DNA of 64,000 nt from Watersipora subatra (GCF_963576615.1 NC_088708.1:65450672-65514671); one strand, 5' to 3'; counted from the first letter of the stretch, positions 35,110-48,632 are shown. The notes: a model not told the origin generated them from the sequence alone. Numbers and translations are program-made.

Positions 35110-38100
35110 ATGCGCCGCTTCGATTTTAGATACAAGTTTTCTATGGTAGGACGCTCATTGGTCTACGGTAGCGATATCGCGAGTCAATTGGACAGTCAAT
35201 CTATCAAGGGCCAACAACCTCTGCTACATCGGTAGAATCTTTACTCTTGCCACGTTTATAAGCAACCAGAGAAAGCAACTCCGATTTTACACAGGATACT
35301 TGTTCATTCAACAGAAAGTTAAGAAAAAGTGATTATCTCTCTACAAAGTTCAACTGAGCGGAATATTTTAAACAGACGCTGCATCAATACTAGTTCATAA
35401 ATCTGAACAATTATTGTAGTTATGTCATTAAAAATGAAAGATTTCATTGTAGGAGCTCCTTGGTTGTGAATGGTTACACTTGGAAGTTGTCTTGCCACGC
35501 TGAGTGCATTTCCTTCTTTCTGTGAGATATTATGTGAAAATCCGAGGTTAATGCAAAGGCTGGTTTGCATAGAAAGTCAGGGCTTCTGAAAAGCTAGCTT
35601 TTCACAAAAAAGACCATCTCACAGGTCTCGCTATATAAACAGGCATGAATTAGATGGTGATGCGGAAAAACCTCAGTGAGGAGAGCCAGTTAAATGAGCT
35701 TATGAGTGGTCGTGCCTTTGCTGACAGGAAATCTGGGTGTGGTAGTCTGGTCACAAAAGACTATCGTATGGCAGTGAGGCTGCTGATTTAGCTTGGGCGC
35801 AGGTTGACAGTAGAGACTGCTGTGAGATTGGTGACAGCAGTCGGCTGTGGGCGTGTATCGCTGTGGTGGTGAAGGCTGGTGGCGAAGAGGAGGTTGTTGT
35901 GCTATTATTGCAGCTTGGTGCTGCGTGCAACTTTTCAAAAGTGTTGAATATATCGTTCAAGTATCGATGGTATTTCTATCTATAGAATAATAATGGTAAG
36001 AGCTAGGCCATAAAAATTCCAATGGAAACTTTGAGTGTGAAGAAAATTTGCTTTCAAGCTTTTCAAGATTATTTATGCAATATGATTAATGTATTTTATT
36101 TAATTTTCTTTAAAAGATTTTTAGTAGTTTAAATAAATCAACTGTACATCAACATGGCGAAAACACTTTGTTCAAGCTAAACATTGCTGCAGTTATGTTA
36201 GCACCAGACATGCCAGTTAGGACATACCTGCTATTTTAATTATGGATATTGTTATAGCTAAAGATTTGTAAACATATTTGTAAACATAAATATATTTAGT
36301 CAAACCTACAAAAATTTGTTTTGTTAGCCAAAAGGTTAAGTCCACTTCGGTATTAAAACATAACAACAACATCATATATGTGAACTTCATAAATTCAGTA
36401 TGATTTAAATTAAAAGCATTCATTTTAGTTCTCGATGCAAACGGTTAGCTCAGACTCGACAGGTATTTTGTCAACAGCATTCTGTGTGCTAAGGTGATCC
36501 ATAAAGATGACCAAGTAACTGCAAAGAAGAGCTTTATTACAAGCTGATATCTCAAGCTAGCTGAGTTGTGTTATCTTTATGAAAGTGAAAAATTATGGCT
36601 TTAGATTATTAAAAGTTTAGCCAAGGCTGTGGCAAGCGCTAAAGACATGTTGGCAGTAAGCTTAGATAAGCTTTTAAATTATGTTTTTCTATTTCCGAAA
36701 CAATGGCTCCATGATAAAAGGTTTATTGTCTAATGCTGACCCACTTTCTTATGTTTATGATTAGATTGAATTATCTTTGGTTTGTGTTCATAGATTATGA
36801 CTCCAACTCATTTATTAATCACTCAACTTTTTTTCCTTTTTTAATTAAATTTTTCTCTTTGATTATCAATAAGGAGAAAAATATCCACAGGATTAGACAA
36901 ACATCCCAGACTTTTTCGACATTTACTTTTTATGACACTCGAGTGCCATGAGTATTTCCGTAATAAACGCATAGGCTTACTTTAAGTAGGCAATATAGCT
37001 TAGCTCAGGCGGAATCTGCAGACCTCTGTAATATAATCCCTTATACATCTTTACTAAATCCCTTTTAATAGCATGATAACTTTAAATCTCATTTGATGAA
37101 AAAATAATAATAAAGTAAATAATAATAACTGAGCCTTCTAGTGTTGGAACAATTGTATTTCAATAGTTTTAGTAAAGCTGACATAACGGAAGTACAAAGT
37201 CGTGTCATGGTATTGTTTAGATTAGCTTTATTAATCTTTATTTAAGTATAGTCATAAATAAAGCGTAATAAAATTGCCTGTGAAAGTTCTTGCAATCGAC
37301 AGCTAGACGATAATAAGCATATTTTTTAACTTTTTTTTATAGCAATCTTTTCTTCTTCTAACTCTCTCCTTTTTTCCACATGCTTTCAGCAACCATGTTT
37401 TGTTTCTTCTCCTATCTCCTCCACGCCTAGCCATATCTTGGTTTAAAAACTTCCACTTTATATTGCAATAATGGCTCAAGAATAAAAATAGCAAGATAAG
37501 TGATTTAGTAGCCACAGAATAGATTTATTTTCTTCTCGGATTGGGAAATCAGTCTTTTAACATAAACTCTAGCGTAGGTAATATTTTAACTTACTCTCTT
37601 GTCTCAGCCTAACCTGCCAAGCCTGCTACCACAATAATAACCTAATGGTGTATTTTTTGTTAATTAATTTTCTAGCAAGAAAAGACATTAAGGCAGTGCA
37701 TTGGACATTCAAAGACAGGTGGTAAGCAGGTGAAAGATTTAGCTAAAGCCTAGCCCCTGTTAGTTCAATTTTACTGTTTGAAATGGAAGGTAAAACAGGG
37801 CATGATAAATGTCAATTCATTCAGCTGGCAGGAAGTAGCTATAAGGCTTCAATGCCCTGGTACACATTTGTGTGTGTGCATTAAACTATACTATATATAG
37901 ATGATCTGCATATACATGTATTAGCGCTTGGAAGAATTAGTAAATCAAAGCAACACTTGCCAATATCTACTTGGAAAGTATTCATCAACTACTGGCTAGT
38001 TCATTCGGATTAAAATAATGTTTTTTATGATGTGATATTTTTATTAGGTTCCCATCAAGAAGGTTTTGTCAAAGTGCTTTCAACTTTGAGAGGAAGGCTA

Positions 38101-38968
38101 CATCTTTGTACGTATAGTCGATAAACTCCAACATGGAGAAGTAGTGTTTAACACTTAGTTTTCAGTGAGCAGAGAAAGAGTTGTTTAACAAGAAAGTCAG
38201 TGAACAAATTTTTGTTTGAGTGACACGAAAAACCCTCAAATAATCGCGATATCCTAAACAAGAAAGCAAGCATTTTATAGTGAATACAGTCTGTTGTAAT
38301 GTTTGTACATACAAACGCATGTACAAAACGTATGTACATACAAACGTATGTATGTTTGGGCATACAAAAGTAGGTTAACTGCAAAAGGTTATTAGAGAGT
38401 AAGTTGATATAAAAAATACAAACTATAACATATTTGCTGAAATATGAGGTTGTGTACATTGTACCTATAACTTGTAATTTTGTTTTTCTGCATGACGAGC
38501 TTCCAGTAGCGATTAGACCTGCTAGTTGTCCTCTCTTTTTAGGTCAGCACGCCTACAAAGAAAAGCCGTTCTTCGGCTTCCGTGAGTCGCATTTATCTGC
38601 TAATTGAGTTAAAATCGGCCTCTTTTTTCTTGATTATGTACAAGTTGTAAATAATCGTTAGTTCAAAGCTATGGAAGACACAATCAGACAAAGATGGTAC
38701 GACTCCCTTATAAGCTATCATCATATAATACGGATCATTGTTATTATCGTAAGGGCCTGATTAGTTAGTAGTTGCCTAAATTGTAGCAGCGCTGACAGCA
38801 CAGCGACACAATGGTTAGCTCTTTAGGGGTGTAACAGGCAGCAAATCCTTGTAATAAATAGTGGGGTGTGGCAGTAAGCAGACTGCATTTATAGGAGAGG
38901 ATGCATCGTGCTTTACGTTTCATGCTATGAACACACAGAAATCTGGTTACAGCTGTCAGCTGACAGAA
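35110..38968 (+). CDS. Candidate multi-exon gene of unknown function
   Basis: Candidate exons: 35110-35145 (MRRFDFRYKFSM), 36429-36462 (FSMQTVSSDST), 37676-37721 (RKDIKAVHWTFKDR), 38048-38111 (FPSRRFCQSAFNFERKATS), 38543-38581 (VSTPTKKSRSSAS) and 38882-38968 (TAFIGEDASCFTFHAMN). Each has AG/GT edges, those at 37676, 38048 and 38543 with long pyrimidine or T-rich acceptors, and the phases join in one open frame of 102 codons. The last exon's acceptor is poor; an alternative at 38895 has a different phase. Exons 3 to 5 are the best supported, as two consecutive junctions agree. No family is recognised and the 3' end was not found. It could overrun towards the P450 gene or be chance. Confidence 0.38.
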
Positions 38969-39221
38969 GTAAGACAACTACTACAATGCCTCGTTTATCT
39001 ATACAATGCATCGAAACTTATAATTACTAGAGCTTTTTATACATCTAGTCACATGAACTGTCTGTTAATTTGCTGCTGAAGTCTACTTAGAGTCATTTCA
39101 TTTGCCGCTTTTAGACACTCTAATAGAATATATTTTGCACCTCAGTTTTATGGTAATTAACTTTGCCTGCAATAATTATCTCTGCTCATAGGGAAACCCT
39201 AGCAAAGGCATTTCACTCGAC

Positions 39222-39563
39222 TAAAGCCTGGTTCCCATATCGAATGCAAAACCTTGACGGTAATCTTGCGCAGCAGAACACCTGCGACGCTAGGTTCGGC
39301 GTCTTCTGTTCACATAAAGCTGCATCGCTACTAATCGCATAATAATGTTCGCTCGCCATACCGTTTCAATAATACTGACCTTCACCTGTACAGTGCCTTT
39401 CCGAAAGGTTTTGCCTGCGGCTCTTCGCAAAATTTGAACAGCGCTAAACTCTTGCGTTGACCGCCAACACTTACCGGCGGTACTCGGCGCATAGGTCCAC
39501 ATTTCACCATTGATAGCCTGTGGCACTGTTGCCAGTGCTTGTGGCGTATATGGGAACCAGGTA
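39222..39563. mobile_element. GC-rich MITE, TAAAGCCTGGTTCCCATAT family, copy 1
   Basis: About 342 bp with ends TAAAGCCTGGTTCCCATAT and ATATGGGAACCAGGTA. The interior shares TTTTGCCTG, CAAAATTTGAACAGCGCTAAA and GTTCGCTCGCCAT with the element at 58534-58887 in reverse orientation. Open frames in it (minus 39290-39601) come from the element and are not genes. Confidence 0.85.
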
Positions 39564-40217
39564 TATGCGTAACCCTTATAGAAAAAATATTCACTCAACA
39601 CATTTTTAAATTTATTATTATAAATCTGTGATAACCGTTGAAAACATTAAAGTGGAGATAGAAAACAGGAATGTGGTGAACTTCAACAGTTTGGCTACAA
39701 AGTCAAGTCTGTCACGTGTATCTTCACCCGTATATTGTTAACTTTAAGGGTGAGGCTGCATCCTCCCCTTGCCCCTTTTTATGAGCTCTCAAGCCAGATC
39801 ATTCACCCTTATAGCAAAGTAGGCCTCCCAGACTCATCTAGACAGCGCATCCCCCCTTCACAATGATAGGCTGTCCTACAGACTGTTTATAGGTAGATAT
39901 CGTTATAAATAGATCAGGGGTATTCAGTGGTTATAGAAAAGTTGCTTACTTCTGTTTGGTGTACTATCAAACCCTAATAAATGTTTTCTTGCTGACACGT
40001 ATATTGCAGTATAAGTGTTCGTGTCTTCCTTATTGGCGGCGCCCAGCCGTCTTCCATCCTCCCACAACTATTCTCCCAATGCATAGATTTCTAGAAATAA
40101 TATAAGAACGCGCTCAACCTTCAAAGAGAAATGGCAAAGATTATAATAAGTACATGAAAGACTCCAATTTACATACAGTAAACAAAGTACAATAGCGCAT
40201 ATATATGGGCTGGATAT

Positions 40218-40735
40218 TTAATTAATTATTCTACAAAGCAAAAAGGGTTGTCAGAGAAAACTAATAGTGGTGCCTAGGAAAACAATGAATACCCATTTCT
40301 CTAACAAGATGATGCAATATCTCTGTCCATAGTATTCTACATAGCACCATCTCTGATACATGTGATGGTTAGCTACCATTCTAGCAAGGCAAAGGTAGGG
40401 TGATAAACTTATTTTATCTCTTTTTTATAGTTTTTTCTGTTTCTGTTTATCTGCAAAAATATAATTTAATCATGTAATTAATTATTCTAGGCTACAAACC
40501 AAAAATGGTTGTCAGATAAAACCAATAGAAGGTGCCTAGGAAAACAACGAATACCCATTCTTACAAGATAATGCAATATCTCTGTCAGAGTATTCTACAC
40601 AGCACCATATCTGATACATGTGATGGTGGGCTACCATTCTAGCAAGGCAAAGGTAGGGTGATCAACTCATTTTATCTCTTTTTTTATAGTTTTTTCTGTT
40701 TCTTTTTTTTTGCAAAAATATAATTTTTGGAATTT
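40218..40735 (+). repeat. Tandem duplication, about 255 bp x 2
   Basis: Copy 1 starts about 40218 and copy 2 about 40477. Shared blocks include GGTGCCTAGGAAAACAA, GATACATGTGATGG and CTAGCAAGGCAAAGGTAGGG, with roughly 90% identity. Each copy ends in TTTTATAGTTTTTTCTGTTT. No coding function is seen. Confidence 0.9.
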
Positions 40736-41375
40736 TTGGTATGTCTTTTTTGCCAATTTATGCAGTTGTCATTACTAAGTTATGAAATATTTATTCAGCT
40801 TCTTTGTAATCAATACATAACAGCCCTGAAACTAAGGTATTTCAGGGTCACTGCTGAAAAACTAATAGAATCCCCAGCGTGAATTCAATATTTTACTACT
40901 TTCAGCCAGATAAAGTACTCAAATCTTTTTTGAGCCATACAGTGATAACAGCGTACCAATGCTGTCGTATAAACACTTATGTTCTAGTGTTATTATGATG
41001 CTACTATGTCCATGACTTGATGTTACTATAGTGTTACTATGGTATTGCAGGAGTGAAGTGACCGCAATAGCTTGAGTTAGTTAATACCCTGCCAACGACA
41101 AGTAATTGCTATGATTTTAATTAATAATGACATAAGCCTTTGAGTAGAGCGCATTATTAAGAGTGCGCACGTGATAGAGTCAAGATCTACAAATATCAAC
41201 TGCCGCTAAATTTCTATCTCTTTATTGTAAACACTTATACTGTACTTGACAACGACTAGCTTTCTTCAGACTAGCAAACAAAAATAATATATTATAATAA
41301 TTGTGAAGTTATGTACAAAATGTTAGATTTCCATTAAAGATGTGATATAACTTTAAATGATTAAAAATTATATAG

Positions 41376-41381
41376 TTTATT
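41376..41381 (-). promoter_or_regulatory. Poly(A) signal of the P450 gene
   Basis: AATAAA on the minus strand, about 120 bp past the P450 stop codon. Confidence 0.6.
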
Positions 41382-41499
41382 ATCAGTAGGTTTCAAGAAG
41401 GGTAAAATATAAAAAAAAAGCTTTTGTATTAAAAAAAGCTTTTGTATCACAGAAAAGCTTTTGTATAAACACTATTTACAGTATAATTCACTATTGAAA

Positions 41500-44400
41500 T
41501 CAGCACCGTGGCTTTGCGACTATGCTATAGTCATGGATGTCAAACACAATCTTAAGTTTGTAATCTCTTGCATCACAGCTAGGGAGGGGGCAGCTCTTGT
41601 CAGCTTCGAAAGTGAAGTTCTGCATCAAGGTACAAATACTGAGGAAGAGTCTGTTCTTGGCTAGGTTTTCTCCTATACAGCTCCTTCCACCCATTCCAAA
41701 TGTCACCAGGCTACAAGCACAAACATCAATTGTCAAAACATAAAACACTCACTTTGGCAGCTACTCAATTACAAAAATTAAAAATATTGCTAAAACAGTT
41801 TTCGCTATCAAATATGAGTGCTTATATAAACAATTTTGCAACACTTTGCTTGACCGCACTAACATTTGATTGGTTGTAGCATATTTTGCATGCCAAATTA
41901 GTGTTAAATTAGAATCTGCGCATGCCGCGGCAGGTGCCTTGACAGTTAATTACTTTTAGTGCAGGCAAATACTATGACAGTTACACAACCAACCTTTTGC
42001 GTGCGATATGCTCTTGTGGCAGTATTTGGCCTTCAGTGTCGAGGAACCGGGAAGGTTTATATGACATAGAATCTGGATATAAATTCTCATCGTGGTGGAT
42101 AGCCCAAGAGTTGGTGTAAACCTGTGATGACACAAGCAGTTTGTTTTTAATAAAGCAAACAAAATCAGGCTAAGATCATAAAACTAGGGCTATGTCAGAA
42201 CTGATCATTGAAATATTTTAAGCCAACTTAACTCTTTTAGTTCGATCTTTACTATCAAACATTTCTTAAAAAATAAACTTACCCAGGTTCCTTTTGGTAT
42301 CTCGTATCCGCATAGCTCGGTATCGCTGATGGTCTCTCGTGGTACTAGTATGGGAAGAGTGCACTGGTATCGAAAAAGTTCGAGAAGACAAGCTTCCACG
42401 TAGGGCAGCATCGGTCTATCGCATATTCTAGGATGTCTGTCTTTGCCGATGATCTCATCGACATCACTCTGTAGGCGCTCCTGAACCTTTGGTAAATGAG
42501 CGAGGATGAGAAGAAATCCATAAAGTGTGGTCGCTGTTGTCTCTACACCGCCAACGAAATAGTCTATCAAAAGCCCACAGACATTCTCATCAGTGATTTT
42601 TCCGGAATTCACTTGTGAGATGTATTTGTCTATAACACCTCTCTCATGACCTTCTATATAAGTGCTCTAAAATAAACATGGAAATAGCCGTAAGAAACAA
42701 GGAGGTTAGATGCTTGTAAAACTGAATGCTTTGCGTATGAGATACTCCGGGAAAGGTTTATGTTTCTTTGGATGTCTTTGACTTGTCTGGTGATAGGTTT
42801 GTTGAGAATGGTGTGAGTATTTAATTCTGTTGAGCTTTCCAAAACAGGCCAACCAAATTTTAATTATTTGTCAACTTTTATTATAAGGATTTTTAGCATT
42901 TGAAGTTGCTTTATCAGGCTGCTACTTACAATGAGAGTTGTCCGCTTTTGTTAAAATGCTAAATTTGTTGCATTAGATAGCCTTTGTTTATAGCTGGTCA
43001 AAAAACTAACCTTATATTTGAGATAGAGAGGCATGATGTTTTTGTCAAAGACCTCGCGACCTTTCACACTCAGAGCATAATTTGGATTAAAGTGTCGAGT
43101 CCAAGTCCAGACATCGACATCTTCTCTACCAATAGTGGCAACTTCTACTGCTACCTTGTTGAACTCAATGATTTTCTCCAAAATCGGGTCGTCACTGTCA
43201 ACTTTTTCTCCGAAAATCTACAAAAATTTTACAAAAGCTGTCAAATAAGAATGCAAACATAAGTTGTCAATAAAATCTCAGTGTCTGTGCCACAAGTTTA
43301 GCAGCAGTTGTCTCCACCTACCATAGATAGTATGACGTTCACTAGGCACTTTTTGATCAGTACTTTGGGGTTGAAAGCTTGTCCATTTTGGGCTCTTATC
43401 ATCTTCGTGAGGTCAGCAAGGTTCTCATTGATCGTGCTGCTCAGATGGTCGAGGCTCTCCATACGGAGTGCCTTTATCCCTTCTGTCCTCAGGTGTTTCT
43501 GCTTTTCTGAGTACCCCTGCACAACACAAAGACCATGAAATTGCACTTTTTATCAACAGCACACTCGATAGAGGCTTTTTCAAGTCTCACTGTGACAGAG
43601 TTGATTAATGAATGATATTTTTGTGGTTTTTTACCGCAAAGTAGAATTGTCATAAGACCCATATATTTATAAAATATTATTATTTGTGTTTTACGTAAAT
43701 AGACTTGAGAGAACTATAACGGATTAGTGACACAGCTAGTGGATACACTATCTATTCTCATCGAGACAACTTGGTTGGATGTTTCGACATTTCCGTCCAT
43801 CCAGCGTGTAATCTTAATCCATTATGCTACCTTCCGTTTGTGATTCACGCTAGCACCCAAGCTTTACAACTCGTGTCACAATCATTAGTCATATCCTTTT
43901 TAACAAGATATCAATCATTTCACAGGTGCATCGCGCAGACCAAAATTATTGTTAACGCTTTCAAGCTTTCAATTGCAACAAATAATTTGAGGTAAAATGT
44001 TTTGTTGTATATCAATCGCGTTACGTTGCTTGGTTGCTGGCTAATTGTGTATAGTGGTGGCGTAGGAACATAATAATATTTTTAATATATTTATGTTTAA
44101 AAAAAATTTATTTATAACAACGAAAATCTGATCAAAAATCAACATTTTTGTTCAGGATTCAGAGATTCGTTATATTCTCAGCAAAAGTTTATCTATGGCA
44201 GTGAAGAAAAATGCAGAATTAATGAGTGCTGAGTGCGCATCTTATGCTTGCTGCTTGAATTTAAGCACTGTCTGCACTCAAACAGAGACTTCCATAATTT
44301 AAATCGTTACAATAGACTCGGAATATTAGAATAGGAATTGTTTTGCTGGGTACAAGTGATGTTAATGTGATGCCCTGCTTCAATAGTGGCAGTTATTCAG

Positions 44401-45460
44401 GATAAATCTCTCTAGCAACTAGAGGAAGGGCCCACCCTTGGTGAGCTTATCAAAGCATTCCTGTTCTTACAAATTGTGGGAACAGTTTTTTGTGAGTTTG
44501 GCATTACAACTGAATGGGAGCCTCCCTTGAATGTTTGAGAGAGAACTGCATTTCCTTGGTTTCGGATAACCTAGTTAGAAAAGGCTTATAGCTAAAACAT
44601 TTCCCCCCCCCTCTGGCACCTGGATACCACAACATCCTTAACTGTTACATGTATTTATGTCTCTGTGATAAAACCATGTTACGCTTCTTTACTGCACCAT
44701 GTCTATTGCTATATTTCCTAGCTAAAAATGAAAAAATATATATATTTGCATATTATATATTTTATCTATTATATTTGAGTTATATTATATATATACTATA
44801 ATTTAAAAATTGCCCAAAGATCACTTTTAGTCAATCACTACCAATTTGTTTTAAGCAGATTATGGACTGCTCTCATCATGTGATAACTTCAGCTCATTTC
44901 CTGAAGTTGTCATTCGATGAAAGCGGGTAAAACTAACTTGCAGTGATTGGCTGACAGCTATGTGCTCTTTATATTGTAGTAGAATTCACTCTGCACTTAG
45001 TGTATTGAACGCTCCTTATTATTCTTTACAAAACTAGTGGCTTTAACGATAATACATTACTAAGTAGGAATTAGCCTCCGATACACCATACATGTATATG
45101 TAACAAATACTGGTGACTCACCTGGAAAGCAATGCCTTTATCAGCTCTGACGACTTCAAATCTTAGCATGTGTGGTCGACCAATAAAATGCTTGCCCTTC
45201 TGCAAGTAGGCTTCTTTCAGAGCTGCGTAAGAATTTATCACTATCGCTGGCTGGCTAAGAATCTGTATTCGGAAGACATCTCCGTAACGCTGCGCAAACT
45301 CAGTAAATTGCATGTGCATTCTCGGAAAATTAAATTGAATGTTTCCAAAAATGGGTAAACGAAAGGGTCCTGGAATTCGATTGAGTGGATCAGTTTTTCT
45401 CTTGACAACCCAAAACAAAAGTGCAACCACAGTTATCAAACTGATTGTAATCAGATCCAT
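41500..45460 (-). CDS. Microsomal cytochrome P450, CYP2 clan
   Basis: Six exons read leftward: 45460-45122, 43516-43322, 43217-43011, 42666-42283, 42121-41994 and 41710-41500 (stop TGA). They total 1464 nt and 487 residues, normal for a microsomal P450. All junctions are GT-AG; phases are 0, 0, 0, 0, 2. An N-terminal membrane anchor (about 3-19) is followed by a basic stretch and the proline hinge RIPGP (28-32). The I-helix oxygen-binding motif is GGVETT (286-291), the ExxR pair is E343 and R346, PSRF is at 398-401, and the heme loop is FGMGGRSCIG (422-431) with thiolate ligand C429. All catalytic signatures are intact. It should be an ER-bound monooxygenase using P450 reductase electrons; the substrate (xenobiotic, steroid or fatty acid) cannot be told. 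CYP2/CYP17/CYP1-type clan 2 is inferred from overall pattern; the subfamily is not assigned. Confidence 0.93.
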
Positions 45461-45550
45461 GTTGCCTCAAAATCTCTCAACCCAGCAGTTTTGCTCAGGC
45501 TTCGGCTTCGTTTACATGCACAATAAATATCCACCGGTGAGGCTACAGCC

Positions 45551-45556
45551 TTTATA
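45551..45556 (-). promoter_or_regulatory. TATA box of the P450 gene
   Basis: TATAAA on the minus strand about 91 bp upstream of the P450 start codon (GCGTATAAAGGC), a normal distance for a short 5' UTR. From 45557 to 47432 I see no gene or mobile element. Confidence 0.6.
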
Positions 45557-47432
45557 CGCGATTGACTCCGCCCACTGCACGGTTCATGTCTAATGTTTGA
45601 GATTAATGGTTTGTAACAATAGGTCCATATATTGGCAGGTCTGTTAATATAATCAGAGAAATATAAATAGGCTGCTGCCATAGCCATCCATTTGTTGAAA
45701 AGAAACAACACGCCGAGTAACATGACTGCGTCATGTGTTAATTTTGCCTAACCGTTTCTCTCCCATCTTCCTACCTCAATTACGCAATTAATAATATATC
45801 TAAATCTATGATGCTAACATGAAATTATTTATAATAATGAGACTAGATAAGTTTTACTTGATGCCAAACAACTTTGTACGATCATTTGCCGCTTGTCTGG
45901 ATTTACCCTCTAAAACAATTTAGCACCGTCTACAGCTTTGAGGTGATTTTCCCAGAACAACCTACGACTGTGCGGTTAGTTTTAAAGAGAATAACATCAT
46001 TTAATGACAAAACAGGATAATGGTAGAAATTGCAACAGGAGTTGTATATCTATTGTCACGAACCACTAAACGCAACTGTAGCGTAATCTAGCCTGGTAAT
46101 GCCCTTATACATGTACATATTCACGAAATCAATTAATTCTTTAACTAAATCATCTACTGCAAGTAGCTATAGTTATAAAACATGTGGCCGGATTCAAAAG
46201 GCAAACACGATTTATAATCATAGTTTGTTCAGAGAAACACGGAGCTATTACCATAACCATTAAATGTCCTTGTATCGCAATTTGATATGTACCCAGGTTA
46301 AAGAGTTGGTCAGGTACTCTAAATACATTTACCTTCACGTAGGTGAGTGAAACAACTTGTCAGGTTCCTTAAACGCCTTCATAAAGGTAGATGAACAACT
46401 TGTCAGCTACCTTAGATATGTTCATAAGGCAAAATGAAACAGATTGTTGTCTTCCCTGGACAGCGCTGTTGGATGAAACAAATGTAACATTCGGTACCTT
46501 ATATAGTGTTAATGTTAACGCCCCTTTCTAATTGCTGCCTGAACTTCAATTAAACGAAACTTGATTCTAGTTTTATGATAAATTTAATTCAACTTGACTG
46601 GTTGAATATTTTTCATGAGCCCAATTTGTTCCTTTTTGTGAATTCTGAATTAGTAGATAAAGCGCAAAGGTGTAGCTGGGCACATGTATGTAATAGATCT
46701 GTAACCTTGCCAAAGCTGTCACTATTTTACTTCTTGAAATGACTGCAAAAAGGAAAAGTGCATATTGCTCTCATGAGTTTTGGAATTCGTGTATATTTAG
46801 TCACAAGGCCAGCCAGCTGCCAGAAATTGTCAGCATTGATGTAGGTTAAACAATGTTGTGCATAACGCCCTTGTCATAGCAGATTTAACATCGCCCATTC
46901 CAGCCCCTTGCATCTGCCAGAAAGATTTCATTCATTTTATCTAATGCCTTACAGCCATAGCAGAATTCTACTGGACTAAAATATTTTAGCTGATAAATTA
47001 GATACAACATTCTGGCACTCAGTCAATAACAGTTGAAGGGTACAAAAGCAAGGAAAGTGATACTGAAGAACAAAAAAGGAAGGAAACTGGGAAAGAGATG
47101 GTAACACAGCATTTACACAGCTAGACAGATTCAAGGAAATGGAAAAATATTGGCTAGAATGACCAAGAACTCGTTAAACCACAGAGATATAGGTAACATC
47201 AAAGTAAGCTCTGGGAAGAGAAAGTCATGGAAGTGCAAGTGGAGCAGAGTCCTGATCATATTAGCCATGACCTTGACCTCCCCAACTATAGTTGTTTATT
47301 AATGGACAATGCGCTCATAGTAAATATTAGGCTCATATAGAAACACTTCAATTTTAATTTGCATTCTAAAACATTTTTTTGTATCATCATTTGAAAATAG
47401 ACCTATTTATAGAAATACTAAAATGAACGATG

Positions 47433-47780
47433 TTAAAGGTTGACTTGCAACAAAATTCACATTACAGTTATTTGGTATCAAAAGATTCACCATGTCTTAC
47501 TCTGCTGTGTGGTAGGTGCAAAATATGTAGAAATGTGATTACAAGCTCTTAAAAGCTCAAAAAAGAACAGTTAATCGCAGCCATCTTGAAAATGCTGTTG
47601 ATTGGAATCAATTTATTTCTCTGACGTAATCAAACAATTTGGTTATTGTTTTGACACGTGACAAGAGCTTGTAATCACATTTCCACATATTTTGCCCCTG
47701 CAACACAGCAGAGTAAGACATGGTGAATCTTTTGATATCAAATAACGGTAACGTGAATTTTGTTGCAAGTCAACCTTTAA
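47433..47780. mobile_element. TTAA-flanked inverted-repeat MITE, family 1 copy 3 (internally deleted)
   Basis: TTAA at 47433-47436 and 47777-47780, with the same terminal repeats as the elements at 2485 and 9727. It is only 348 bp because most of the interior is missing. Confidence 0.85.
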
Positions 47781-48029
47781 GAGTTTGTGTTGCCTGTTGA
47801 ATCCCAGGGTTAAGAACATAATTCTTTTATATTTTATTAGCTGCTGAGCTAAAGGCTGGATATCAGCAGGTGGCTAACAGGTGCAGAATTATTTGAAGAT
47901 CGCTAGTATATGCCTATCCGTTTTGTTTTTACCCAATGATGCATCACATGACAGCTTTTGACGGTGGGTGTGAACCATATCACTCCGAGATAGAAATTAG
48001 AGAGCTTCCACATAGTAGGATCACGGTGT

Positions 48030-48400
48030 TAAATTATTCTTTCTTACTTGAAAAATCGTCATCAGATGGTTAACTTCAACGATCTTCAGTGCCGTAAACT
48101 TACCATTGTAATTAGAGTTCCGCAATGGTCTGTACTTCCTGTAACTTTATTTTTGATATACATGTATATCAATGATCTTTTAACAATTAGATTGCCCTCT
48201 ACAGCATATGCTATGCTGATGACACAGTTTTTTTTGATTATTTATTATTATTCATTTTTATTTGATCACATGTTGACTTGAGAGAACTTGAACAGCAATG
48301 TAATAAAGACCTGAATGCAATCCAAGTGTGGTGCTATAGCAACAAGATGACCATAAGCTTGAAAACAATCACATTCTGTACAATTCTTCAAGTATAGTGA
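48030..48400 (+). pseudogene. Broken non-LTR (LINE) reverse-transcriptase fragment
   Basis: A plus-strand frame starting near LKNRHQMVNFNDLQ continues RVPQWSVL, LFLIYMYINDLL, matching the RT core around the GVPQGSVLGPLLFLIYINDL motif of jockey/CR1-type LINEs, with Trp in place of the first Gly. The YADDT catalytic motif (codons around 48210-48226) is present but one frame away, so at least one frameshift lies between. A downstream stretch resembles the usual LEQQCNKDLNAIQVWCYSNK thumb region. It is a dead fragment; the remaining RT and the endonuclease are not seen. Confidence 0.8.
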
Positions 48401-48473
48401 TACAACTTGTGAGTCCAACTGATAATGGTTTGTGTATATATGCATATATGCATATATATGATATTATATATAT

Positions 48474-48632
48474 ACCCGAGTTAGAGCAGAAATTATCACC
48501 CACATGGGTTAACCGGGGTGATGAAACAATATATATATATAACCGGGTGATAAAACAATTTATATATGTATATAAATTGTTTTATCACCCCGGTTAACCC
48601 ATATGGGTGATAATTTCTGCTCTAACTCGGGT
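48474..48632. mobile_element. 159-bp fold-back MITE
   Basis: Arms of about 57 bp start ACCCGAGTTAGAGCAGAAAT and end with the exact complement. The core holds a second inner inverted repeat (CGGGTGATAAAACAATTTAT). It is inserted next to TA-repeat DNA just after the LINE fragment. Confidence 0.9.

Noticed and set aside
35690-35960. Two overlapping Pro/Gln/Ser/Thr-rich minus-strand frames
   Set aside because: Low-complexity composition with no splice support or known domain.
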